64,000 nt of DNA, from the NCBI RefSeq assembly GCF_009707325.1, contig NZ_CP046103.1, forward strand, positions 3,703,284-3,767,283. The letters run 5' to 3'. The stretch is from Pseudomonas sp. IB20. Its GTDB lineage: Bacteria; Pseudomonadota; Gammaproteobacteria; Pseudomonadales; Pseudomonadaceae. A program made the position numbers and the translations under genes. The notes beneath the pieces are model-generated. The model had not been told where the DNA came from and did no database searches. It saw only the letters and a list, made by a program, of their open reading frames with translations. Of the stretch, positions 18,290 through 31,855 are shown one piece after another. Positions within the stretch are counted from its first letter, which is position 1. The number at the start of each line of letters is the position of its first letter.

Positions 18290-19336
18290 TTATTTCTTCC
18301 CTTCCAGTGCTTCGTAGGCCTTTTTGATACGGCTGTCATAGTCGCCGTAATCCTTGCCGTTATAGTTACGCGCCATGGCGACATAGTCTTTGTCTTTCAT
18401 AGCCTTTATCAACGCCGGGCTTTTGCTGCAAAAACCGAGGAAAGCCTTTAGTTGATTACCGGCATTAATCTTTAATGCCGCCGCGAACTCAAACACCGTC
18501 TTGTAACCACAGGAGGTGTAGTTGAACCCCATGATTTGAAACATACCCCAGGACGCCGACATCAACGCCGCTTCCTGGTCCAGGGCAAACGCGGTAGCCA
18601 TGGTTTCCCACGCCTTGGTCTGATCCTTGTTATTCGCCTGCCACTGCGGGCCGGCCTTTTTCACGTAAGGGTAGGACAGCAACGGGTGCGCCTGGTCGTA
18701 GATATGCTTGGTGTATTTGCGAAACAGGTGCCCTTCAAAAGCGATCACCGGCAACTTGGCCGGCCCGAAACCGGAGCGCCCGCCGGATTCCACGGTCGCG
18801 AAGGCCTTGATGATATTCACCGAAATACCGCTGCCCAACTGCGTGGCAGCGTTCTGGAAGTCGCTCTCGGTGAGCATCATCCCCCCGTCACACGTGGCCT
18901 GGAGCATCAATTGCCGGTTACGCCGCTCGGCCTCGACCATCGCGCGCATGCGGTCCAGGTACACATTGACCGTGGCCTGCACGGCGTCGCCATTGTTATT
19001 GCCGAACACGTTGAGAAAGCTCGGGATGCGCATCGTCGGGAAGGCTTTCACCGGCACCTTCACCGCTTCTTCGATCAGGCTGTTGAAGGTCCGACCCGTG
19101 GGGTCGATCACCCCATCGGGGTGCGCGTACTTGAGATGGCGAAACTGATATTGGCTGATGCATTGCACCAGCTGGCCGTCGCACTTGCCGTTTTCGGCGA
19201 GCGTAAAGCCCATCTTGGGAATGATCAAATTGAATAAATACTGGATGCACTGAACATCGGCAGGCAAGTTGCGCGCTTTACCGGGCGCGCCTACCGATGC
19301 ACTGATAAGACGGGGCAACCCTTGCAGGCTTTTCAT
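18290..19336 (-). CDS. N-acetylmuramidase (DUF3380-type) with peptidoglycan-binding domain, candidate secreted effector
   Basis: A 348-residue protein without signal peptide. Residues about 20-90 look like a peptidoglycan-binding domain (DVQCIQYLFNL, DGVIDPTGRTFNSLIEEA). Residues 150-345 match N-acetylmuramidase domains: KAFATVESGGRSGFGP with likely catalytic Glu183, then FEGHLFRKYTK, and ASWGMFQIMGFNY. I chose ATG 19336 because AAGGA sits eight bases upstream; ATG 19345 would overlap it. The family includes phage endolysins and type VI effectors. No phage genes are near, and the coupled exported protein favours an effector role. Confidence 0.82.
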   Translation of the reverse strand: MKSLQGLPRLISASVGAPGKARNLPADVQCIQYLFNLIIPKMGFTLAENGKCDGQLVQCISQYQFRHLKYAHPDGVIDPTGRTFNSLIEEAVKVPVKAFPTMRIPSFLNVFGNNNGDAVQATVNVYLDRMRAMVEAERRNRQLMLQATCDGGMMLTESDFQNAATQLGSGISVNIIKAFATVESGGRSGFGPAKLPVIAFEGHLFRKYTKHIYDQAHPLLSYPYVKKAGPQWQANNKDQTKAWETMATAFALDQEAALMSASWGMFQIMGFNYTSCGYKTVFEFAAALKINAGNQLKAFLGFCSKSPALIKAMKDKDYVAMARNYNGKDYGDYDSRIKKAYEALEGKK

Positions 19337-19492
19337 CACAGACATCCTTGTTAGTTAAAGAAGTGATGGCACTTCAATATCAAGCCAGCACACTTGTTAC
19401 ACCTTGAAACAAGTGGCCGGCGCACGCTAACAAGATGCTTTTAAGTTGTCCAGTAGGGGTGTCGAGCGTTGTGAGACAGCCAGCATGCGCGG

Positions 19493-20422
19493 CTATTTTT
19501 TTCGTTCAAACGCCTCAAAAGCTTTTTGGATTCGCTTGTCGTAATCGCCATAGTCGCTCCCATTGTAGTTGCTGGCCATGCCAGCAAAGTTCTTACTCTT
19601 CATGGCTTTGAACAAGGCCGGGTTCTTGCTGCAAAACCCGACGAACGCCTTCAATTGCTGGCTGGCATTGAGCTTCATCGCGGTGACAAAATCGAACACG
19701 TTCTTGTAACCACAAGCGGCATAGTTAAAACCCATGATCTGAAACATGCCATAGGAGGCCGACATCAGCGCCGCCTGCTGATCCAACTTAAACGCATCGA
19801 CCAGTGTCCGCCATGCTGTCGCCTGGTCCTTGTTATTGGTCCGCCATTGCATGTCGGCCTTGGTCAGATAAGGGGCCGACAAATGGGGATGGCTCCTGTC
19901 GTATTTATTCTTGGTGTACTTGTGAAAGATGTGCCGCTCATACGCGATCATCGGCATTCCCGCTGGCCCGAACCCGGAACGCCCAGGCTAGTCAGCGTCA
20001 GTCAGGTTCACGCCACCATCGCACGTGGCCTGCGTTACCAACTGCTGTTTGTCTGGAACAGCTTGGATCGGCGCCGAGGTGCGCTCAAGGCCCTGATTAA
20101 CCTTGGCAGCGGGCGTTTCACTGGTTTGGGTATCAAGACTCGCCTTGCGCGCATCCTCAACCAAGCTGTTGAACGTTCGGCCTGCCGGGTCAATCACCCC
20201 GTCGGGTTTGGCAACCTTGATACGATTTAACTGATATTCGCTGATGCGCTGGACCAACAAGGGGCCGCACTTGCCGTCCTCCACTAACCGCGAAGCGGAT
20301 TGGGGCGTGATCAGATTAAACAGGCGTTGAATGTTTTGAACATCAGCAGGCACATTGCGGGCCTTGCCTGGCGTGCCAACGGAAGCACTGATAAGACTGG
20401 GTAAAGCTTGGAGGCTGGGCAT
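19493..20422 (-). pseudogene. Second N-acetylmuramidase copy, inactivated by deletion and amber stop
   Basis: A paralogue of the neighbouring muramidase with the same start context (MPSLQALPSLISASVGTPGK) and the same C terminus (MFQIMGFNYAACGYK). After CDGGVNLTDAD there is an in-frame TAG (19988-19990), and the sequence resumes with PGRSGFGP. About 24 codons are missing compared with the intact copy (its residues 160-183), including the likely catalytic Glu. No exported partner gene follows it. The frame is otherwise open, so the deletion is recent or the product was neutral. Confidence 0.88.
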
Positions 20423-20839
20423 GGCAATCATCCTTGTTAAGGAAAGTGAGTGCCATCACTTCTTTACTACTCCAGCATCACAGTCATTTTTAAAAAATAC
20501 GCATGACTGACGCTAGCAGGTGGCTCGGCGTTGTCCAGCAATGAGATTGAACGTTGTGAAAAGCGCCAAGGTTTCCACAACGTATTGGAAAACGGGGCTG
20601 GCTAAATCAAAATGTTCAGGGTGCATACATCCTCGAAAGCCAGTGAAGACGGGGCCACGCTTCATTCATTTAGAGATTTTCATCTGACGCATACGTCGTT
20701 TCAGAGACCGAACCCGAAGTATGCCACCCTTCAGCGCAGGTGATCGTTCTTGAGCGCACAGCACAAATCGATTCGCAGGCAGTGAATGCCGGCAAAAACT
20801 ATAAGAAATGGAATAGGGGGATCTGCAAGGAGAGCGTTA
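20423..20839. other. Non-coding stretch between ffs and the broken muramidase
   Basis: No convincing gene is present in these 417 bases. The part next to the pseudogene start resembles the upstream region of the intact copy (GTTGTCCAG...GTTGTGA segments at about 19445-19475 and 20530-20560), which indicates that the duplicated unit included upstream DNA. Confidence 0.6.
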
Positions 20840-20941
20840 TGGAGGCAACCCCACCAGCCACACCCCGGCACACAATGTTCCCGCTGTGGCTGCTGCCTTC
20901 CGGCTCTGACCAGGTTCACGGGTAATCGTTGCGGGGGGACC
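20840..20941 (-). ncRNA. ffs: 4.5S RNA of the signal recognition particle
   Basis: Read on the minus strand the 102-base segment begins GGTCCCCCCGCAACG and ends GGGGTTGCCTCCA, which pair to form the terminal stem. The centre contains the universal SRP core GGTCAG...CCGGAAGG...AGCAGCC with the GGAA tetraloop. This RNA binds Ffh for membrane targeting of nascent proteins. Ends are estimated from the helix. Confidence 0.93.
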
Positions 20942-20985
20942 GATGGGGTCACCATAACGACGCTAGCCTCTCGGCAAGCCGCGCC

Positions 20986-21013
20986 ATTGTACCGATCTGA
21001 TCGGAAGTTACAA
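20986..21013 (-). promoter_or_regulatory. Probable ffs promoter
   Basis: On the minus strand TTGTAA (21008-21013) and TACAAT (20986-20991) are separated by 16 bases, a fair sigma-70 match. It would start a precursor with a leader of roughly 40 bases before mature 4.5S RNA. Confidence 0.5.
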
Positions 21014-21047
21014 CCGTTGATGCCGGATTAAAATATGAAGGGGCTCA

Positions 21048-24789
<3,742 letters not shown>

Positions 24790-24837
24790 TCAATATGTTA
24801 ATGCGCTTATTCTACTGACAACGCTGAAGACCAAGCC

Positions 24838-25701
24838 TCAGCGTTTTTGTGTCAGGGCGCGACGTTCGAACTCAACGATGCGCTGACGGTAGTGTTCGAT
24901 GGTCTGGGCAGTCAGGACGCTGCGTTGGTCGTCCTTGAGCTCGCCGTTCAATTCCTGCGACAGCTTGCGGGCCGCGGCCACCATCACGTCGAACGCTTGT
25001 TTCGGGTGACGCGGCCCTGGCAGGCCGAGGAAGAAGCTCACGGCCGGGGTGCTGAACAGGTCGATATCGTCCAGATCGAAGGTGCCCGGCTTGACCGCGT
25101 TGGCCATGGAGAACAGCACTTCACCGTTACCGGCCATGCTTTCGTGGCGGTGGAAAATATCCATCTCGCCAAACCGCAGGCCGCTTTCCAGGATGTTCTG
25201 CAACAGAGCCGGGCCTTTGAAACCGGCGGCGTCGCGGCAGATCACACTGATCACCAAGACTTCTTGGGCGGCCGGCTGATCGTTGACCGATTGGCGCGGC
25301 GCGCTCTTAGTCGGGGTTTCATCGGGAAAGTCGTCATCACGGCTGCTGAAGCTCGGGCCGTCATCGACGCCCAGGTTCAGGTCGCCTTGATGCGGCTCGG
25401 CCACCGCAGCGCTACCGCGCTTGCCACGTTTGGACGAGGGTTCACGGGCTTCACGCACCGGCGCGCTCATCGACGGCAAGTCGTGTTCGTCCAGTTGCGG
25501 CTCTTTATGGGTATCCAGCACACGAGGCGGCCCCAGCAACTCGGCGCTGCCGTCATCGTCGGGCAGGTTGGACAGGTTGCGGTCCAGACGGAATTTGAGC
25601 TTGCCCTTGCCACCGCGCATGCGGCGCCAGCCATCAAAAAGAATACCGGCAATGACAATAATGCCGATGACGATCAGCCACTCGCGCAGACCGATTTCCA
25701 T
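24838..25701 (-). CDS. zipA: Cell division protein ZipA
   Basis: A 287-residue membrane anchor for FtsZ. It has an N-terminal membrane helix ([19 protein letters not shown]), a charged and Pro-rich linker, and a C-terminal FtsZ-binding domain ([20 protein letters not shown] to the end). ATG 25701 is preferred; the frame is open to 25758. The order smc-zipA-ligA is conserved in pseudomonads. Confidence 0.97.
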   Translation of the reverse strand: MEIGLREWLIVIGIIVIAGILFDGWRRMRGGKGKLKFRLDRNLSNLPDDDGSAELLGPPRVLDTHKEPQLDEHDLPSMSAPVREAREPSSKRGKRGSAAVAEPHQGDLNLGVDDGPSFSSRDDDFPDETPTKSAPRQSVNDQPAAQEVLVISVICRDAAGFKGPALLQNILESGLRFGEMDIFHRHESMAGNGEVLFSMANAVKPGTFDLDDIDLFSTPAVSFFLGLPGPRHPKQAFDVMVAAARKLSQELNGELKDDQRSVLTAQTIEHYRQRIVEFERRALTQKR

Positions 25702-25902
25702 GTAATCCCGTGCCTCTATAAAAAAATGCTGAAAAATAAGGGGTTTAGCACCGTGCAAACCGCTTTAAAACGTGGCGCCAACTCTATGTTCTGACTGACG
25801 TTTTGCCCACGTATACGAGGAATTGACAATAAACTAGCACGACCTAAGATAACTTTACACAGTTGGCGCGAAATGTGTGGATCTGCCATCTTAATAACTG
25901 TG

Positions 25903-25975
25903 AGCTACGAGCCCTAAGCTACAAGCCTCAAGCTCAAAGCCAACTCACTTGCAGCTTTGCGCTCACAACCTGCTG
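25903..25975. repeat. AGCTACAAGC-type repeat between smc and zipA
   Basis: GAGCTACGAGCCCTAAGCTACAAGCCTCAAGCTCAAAGC faces GCAGCTTTGCGCTCACAACC in a loosely palindromic arrangement immediately after the smc stop. Similar Ala/Leu-less repeats are scattered in Pseudomonas genomes. No gene is seen in the 274-base gap. Confidence 0.6.
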
Positions 25976-28900
25976 CTAGGCGTCGACCATCGCCATCGCT
26001 TCTTCGACATCCACCGCCACCAAACGCGAACAACCCGGTTCGTGCATCGTGACACCCATCAGCTGATCAGCCATTTCCATGGCGATCTTGTTGTGGGTGA
26101 TATAGATGAACTGCACCGTCTGGGACATCTCTTTAACCAACCGAGCGTAGCGTCCAACGTTAGCGTCATCCAGCGGGGCGTCAACTTCGTCGAGCATGCA
26201 AAACGGTGCGGGGTTCAACTTGAAGATCGCAAATACCAGGGCCAATGCCGTCAGTGCCTTCTCGCCGCCGGACAGCAAATGGATGGTGCTGTTCTTCTTA
26301 CCTGGAGGCCGCGCCATGATCGTTACCCCTGTATCGAGTAGATCTTCGCCTGTCAGTTCCAAGTAAGCGCTGCCACCACCAAAAACTTTCGGGAATAACG
26401 CCTGTAAACCGCCATTAATCTGATCAAAGGTATCTTTGAATCGATTACGGGTTTCCTTGTCGATCTTGCGGATCACGTTTTCCAGGGTGTCCAGGGCTTC
26501 CACCAAGTCGGCGTTCTGGGCATCCAGATAACGTTTACGCTCGGACTGCTGCTGGTACTCATCGATGGCGGCGAGGTTGATCGCGCCGAGCCGTTGGATA
26601 CGTGCAGCAATGCGCTCAAGTTCTTCTTCGGCGTCTTTCTCGTTGGCCTGGGCGGTCAGCGTATTGAGCACGCCGTGCAGGTCATAGCCGTCTTCCAGCA
26701 ACTGGTCTTGCAGGGTCTTGCGGCGCACGGTCAGGGCTTGCCATTCCATGCGCTGTTGTTCGAGCTGGCCGCGAATCAACTGGGATTGTTGTTCGGCCTG
26801 GGTCCGGCGTTTTTCTGCATCACGCAGTTCACGGTCGGCATCTTCCAGGGCGATCTGCGCGGTCTTGAGTTCTTCGTCGACGGTCATGCGCTTGTCGAGC
26901 AACTCTTCAAGCTTGAGCCGCAACTCTTCCAGCGGCGCTTCGCCCTCCTCCAGGTTGAGGCTCAGTTGCTCGCGCTTTTCGGTGAGGCGCTCGGACTGCA
27001 TCTCCAAGCGCTCAAGGGCTTGGCGCGTGGACGTGTGCTGAGCTTGCAGCGAGCCGAGGCGCACTGCCAGTTGGTGGGCATGGTCCTTGTGCTGGCGGGC
27101 TTCCTGGCGCACGCGGTCGAGGCGTTCGCGCAGGCTGTCGCGCTGGGCCAGCAGCAGTTCGCGCTGCTCGGTGTCGAGCGCCATGCTGTCGAGCGCTTCC
27201 TGCAATTGCAGGCGCGCTTCGCCGATTTGTTCGTGTTCCAGAGCGCGCTGCTCACCCATCTCCGCCACTTCTTCGTCGAGGCGGGTGCGGCGCAGGGACA
27301 GTTGCTCGACCTTGGCCTTGCTCGCCGACAGCTGGGCTTTAAGTTCGCCTTGCTGGCGCGCTTCGTCCTGCAACAGACGGCGCAGGTGTTCGCGGCCGGT
27401 CTCTTGCTGGCGCTGGGTGGCGCGCAGGGTTTGCAGTTCGGTTTCCAGGCTTTCCAGGGTCGCTTCGCGTTCTTCACGCTCGGCAATCAGGCTGACGATT
27501 TCCTGGCCACGCGCCAATACGCCGCTTTCCGCTTCGCTGGCACGGCGCACGCGCAAAAAGTGCCGGCCAACCCAGTAGCCATCTCGGCTGATCAGGCTTT
27601 CGCCGGCCGCCAGCTGACCGCGTTGAGCCAGGGCCTGTTCCAGGGAATCCACCGGTTTGACGTGGCCCAACCACGGCGACAGATCAATCGCCGCGTCAAC
27701 TTTATCGAGCAAACTGCCCGGCACCCGAGTGCCATCGGCCGCCGGGCTGAGCAAACGCAGATCGCCCTGAGTAAAGCCGGCCAGGTCAAAGCCGCCAAAA
27801 TCATCGACCAGCACGGCCTGCAGGTCGGCGCCTAACACGGTTTCCACCGCCAGCTCCCAACCGGCCTCAACCTTCAAGCCTTCGGCCAGGCGTGGGCGCT
27901 CGGCCAGATGTTGGTCGCGCAGCCACTCAGCCGTGCCGGTGCCCGGGTCCAACGCGGCTTGCTGCAAGGCTTCAAGGGACGCCAAGCGCCCATTCAACCG
28001 CTGCAAATCGCCCTGGGCCTGCTGCTGCCCCTGGCTCGCCTGCTGCAGTTGCTGACGCAATTGCTCCAGGCGCTCCACTTGCTGTTCTTCACTGGCTTCG
28101 AGCTCTTCCAGGGTCATTTCGCTTTCAGCCAGTTGCTCGCTCAGCTGCATGATCGCTGCGTCTTCCGGGTCGGCGGCGAGCAATACGCGCTCTTCCTGCA
28201 GACGGCGCTGACGTTCAGCCAGGCGTTCCATGCTGGTTTCCAACTGCTGGATGCGCGACTGCTGCACCTCAGCCTGGCGGCGGGGCTCGGCGGATTGCAG
28301 GTTGAAAGCGTCCCACTGCTCCTGCCAGCCGTGCATGGTGGTTTCGGATTCTTCCAGGGCGGCGGCGGCTTCTTCGGCGGCGGCGTTGGTGACTTCCTGC
28401 TCGGGGGTGAGCATATCCAGCTCTTCGCCGAGGGTCAGCAGCAAGGTGCGGTCGTGGCCCAGGTGCGACTCGGTCTCCAGGCGCGCGCGTTCGGCTTCCT
28501 TCAAATCATCCTGCAACTGGCGCAGGCGCTGCTGGCCGTGCTGGATGCTCTGCTCGACCCGGGCAATATCGCCGCCCACCGAATAGAAGCGCCCCTGCAC
28601 CAAGTTGAAGCGCTCGGACAAGTCATGATGGCCGTCACGCAGGCGCTCAATGCTGGCGTCGGCATTGCGCTGTTCGGCCACCAGCGCTTCAAAGCTGATT
28701 TCCTGGGTACCGATGATCGCTTCGCGCTGGCCGACCTGATCATTCAGCGCCTGCCAACGCAGGGCCGAGAGTTGCGCCTTGAGCTGGCGTTCTTCGCCTT
28801 TGTATTCCTGATACTTCTCGGCGGCCTGGGCCTGGCGGTGCAGGCGTTCAAGTTGACGCTCCAGCTCTTCGCGCAGGTCGGTCAGGCGGGCAAGGTTTTC

Positions 28901-29464
28901 GTGGGTGCGGCGGATACGGTTTTCGGTTTCGCGGCGGCGCTCCTTGTACTTGGAGATGCCGGCGGCTTCTTCGATAAAGTTACGCAGGTCTTCGGGCTTG
29001 GCTTCGATCAGCTTGGAGATCATGCCCTGCTCGATGATCGAGTAGCTGCGCGGGCCTAACCCTGTGCCAAGGAAGATATCGGTGATGTCGCGACGGCGGC
29101 ACTTGGTGCCATTGAGGAAATAACTGTTTTGGCTGTCACGCGTCACTTTGCGGCGAATGGAAATTTCCGCGTAGGCCGCGTACTCGCCGACCAGCGTGCC
29201 GTCGGAGTTGTCGAACACCAGCTCGATACTGGCCTGGCTCACGGGTTTGCGGCTGGTGGAGCCGTTGAAGATGACGTCGGTCATCGACTCGCCGCGCAGG
29301 TTTTTTGCCGAGCTCTCGCCCATCACCCAGCGTACGGCGTCGATGATGTTCGACTTGCCGCAGCCATTGGGCCCCACCACTGCCGCCATGTTACTGGGGA
29401 AGTTCACCGTGGTGGGGTCGACGAAGGATTTGAACCCCGCCAGTTTGATGCACTTGAGCCGCAC
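25976..29464 (-). CDS. smc: Chromosome segregation ATPase Smc
   Basis: A 1162-residue SMC protein that compacts and organises the chromosome. Walker A is VVGPNGCGKSNIIDAV near residue 30. Two long coiled coils flank the hinge (about 500-660), and the C-terminal signature LLSGGEKALTALALVFAIF with Walker B FCMLDEVDAPLDDAN closes the ATPase head. The start is GTG 29464 (reads MRLKCIKLAGFKSF), two bases after the stop of the GntR gene, so the two are coupled. Confidence 0.97.
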   Translation of the reverse strand: MRLKCIKLAGFKSFVDPTTVNFPSNMAAVVGPNGCGKSNIIDAVRWVMGESSAKNLRGESMTDVIFNGSTSRKPVSQASIELVFDNSDGTLVGEYAAYAEISIRRKVTRDSQNSYFLNGTKCRRRDITDIFLGTGLGPRSYSIIEQGMISKLIEAKPEDLRNFIEEAAGISKYKERRRETENRIRRTHENLARLTDLREELERQLERLHRQAQAAEKYQEYKGEERQLKAQLSALRWQALNDQVGQREAIIGTQEISFEALVAEQRNADASIERLRDGHHDLSERFNLVQGRFYSVGGDIARVEQSIQHGQQRLRQLQDDLKEAERARLETESHLGHDRTLLLTLGEELDMLTPEQEVTNAAAEEAAAALEESETTMHGWQEQWDAFNLQSAEPRRQAEVQQSRIQQLETSMERLAERQRRLQEERVLLAADPEDAAIMQLSEQLAESEMTLEELEASEEQQVERLEQLRQQLQQASQGQQQAQGDLQRLNGRLASLEALQQAALDPGTGTAEWLRDQHLAERPRLAEGLKVEAGWELAVETVLGADLQAVLVDDFGGFDLAGFTQGDLRLLSPAADGTRVPGSLLDKVDAAIDLSPWLGHVKPVDSLEQALAQRGQLAAGESLISRDGYWVGRHFLRVRRASEAESGVLARGQEIVSLIAEREEREATLESLETELQTLRATQRQQETGREHLRRLLQDEARQQGELKAQLSASKAKVEQLSLRRTRLDEEVAEMGEQRALEHEQIGEARLQLQEALDSMALDTEQRELLLAQRDSLRERLDRVRQEARQHKDHAHQLAVRLGSLQAQHTSTRQALERLEMQSERLTEKREQLSLNLEEGEAPLEELRLKLEELLDKRMTVDEELKTAQIALEDADRELRDAEKRRTQAEQQSQLIRGQLEQQRMEWQALTVRRKTLQDQLLEDGYDLHGVLNTLTAQANEKDAEEELERIAARIQRLGAINLAAIDEYQQQSERKRYLDAQNADLVEALDTLENVIRKIDKETRNRFKDTFDQINGGLQALFPKVFGGGSAYLELTGEDLLDTGVTIMARPPGKKNSTIHLLSGGEKALTALALVFAIFKLNPAPFCMLDEVDAPLDDANVGRYARLVKEMSQTVQFIYITHNKIAMEMADQLMGVTMHEPGCSRLVAVDVEEAMAMVDA

Positions 29465-29466
29465 GC

Positions 29467-30126
29467 TTAGGCGTCCGCCAACGCAGCAATCACCAGCGAG
29501 CAACTGCGCTGGCCATAGGCCGACAGTACCTGGCGAATCTGCACCAGGTCACGCGCCAGCACGGCGGCGAGCAGCTGCGCGAACAGCGCCAGGTACTCGC
29601 TCATCTCGGCCTTGCGTTGATCCAGCGCCAGGTAATAGGCACGGTTCATCGCCGGCTGCAGGTTCTCGACGGTTTCCTGCAAATACGGGTTATTCGCGAA
29701 GGGGTAAGCGGCGCGCATCACGTTGAAGCTTTCTTCGACGAAGGCGCGGATGTCCTGGCGTTCGAAACTGGCGATCAAGCGCTGCTGGATCTGCAGGAAC
29801 GGCGCCATGTCGGCCTGGGTCTGCCAGCCGTCGGCAACGGCGTTACCGAGCAGGATGTACAACTCGCCCATCAACGTGCACAGGCTCTGCACCTTGTGCG
29901 CGGTCAGCTCGGTCACATGGGCGCCACGGCGCGGCAGAATCGCGATCAGGTGGCGGCGTTCGAGGATCAATAAGGCTTCACGCACGGAACCACGGCTGAC
30001 ATTCAATGCCAGCGTGACTTTCTGTTCCTGGATCCGTTCCCCAGGCTTGAGATCGCCGCGAATGATACGTTCGGCGAGGTGGTGAGCAATTTGCTCGGCG
30101 AGACTGTCCGGCGCCTTGAACGTCAT
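29467..30126 (-). CDS. GntR family regulator (FCD subfamily), divergent from xdhA
   Basis: A 219-residue regulator with an N-terminal winged helix (GERIQEQKVTLALNVSRGSVREALLILE) and an FCD-type effector domain. It is divergent from xdhABC across 280 bases that hold two palindromes, so control of purine catabolism is likely. It is also directly upstream of smc and tightly coupled to it, a conserved arrangement in fluorescent pseudomonads. Ligand unknown. Confidence 0.92.
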   Translation of the reverse strand: MTFKAPDSLAEQIAHHLAERIIRGDLKPGERIQEQKVTLALNVSRGSVREALLILERRHLIAILPRRGAHVTELTAHKVQSLCTLMGELYILLGNAVADGWQTQADMAPFLQIQQRLIASFERQDIRAFVEESFNVMRAAYPFANNPYLQETVENLQPAMNRAYYLALDQRKAEMSEYLALFAQLLAAVLARDLVQIRQVLSAYGQRSCSLVIAALADA

Positions 30127-30310
30127 GTTTTCCCTTCAGAATCTTCTATCTATACAAGCGCGGCAGTGTAGCGCATTGGCTGGCTGATGGCGCTACGCCC
30201 ACCAGGGCGAATTTGGCATGAAATAAGCAACGCTGAAAACCCACACACCGCCAAAAACGCCGGTTCCAGAAGACTGAACCATAATTGAAAGTGTTGCGAT
30301 CGCAATTTCT

Positions 30311-30347
30311 TGACCTTACGGTCAGAAAATCATTGACCGAAAAGTCA
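30311..30347. promoter_or_regulatory. Paired palindromic operators upstream of xdhA
   Basis: TGACCTTACGGTCA (30311-30324) is a perfect TGACC-N4-GGTCA palindrome and TGACCGAAAAGTCA (30334-30347) is the same with one mismatch. Their centres are 23 bases apart. They lie between the divergent GntR and xdhA genes and are good candidates for binding by that regulator. Confidence 0.65.
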
Positions 30348-30406
30348 GACATGACTAGATTCGGCGCAAAGCGGTTAACAACAATAATGAGTCTGCGAGG
30401 CCTTCC

Positions 30407-31847
<1,441 letters not shown>

Positions 31848-31855
<8 letters not shown>

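Noticed and set aside
18290..20422. A prophage lysis cassette
   Set aside because: No holin, spanin, tail or integrase genes are near, and the partner gene encodes an exported soluble protein.
20731..20955. Small ORFs in both strands around 20.8 kb
   Set aside because: They overlap the 4.5S RNA gene and have no coding features.
26594..29059. Long plus-strand frames opposite smc
   Set aside because: Leu/Gln/Ala-rich shadows of the Smc coiled coil; no start signals or known motifs.
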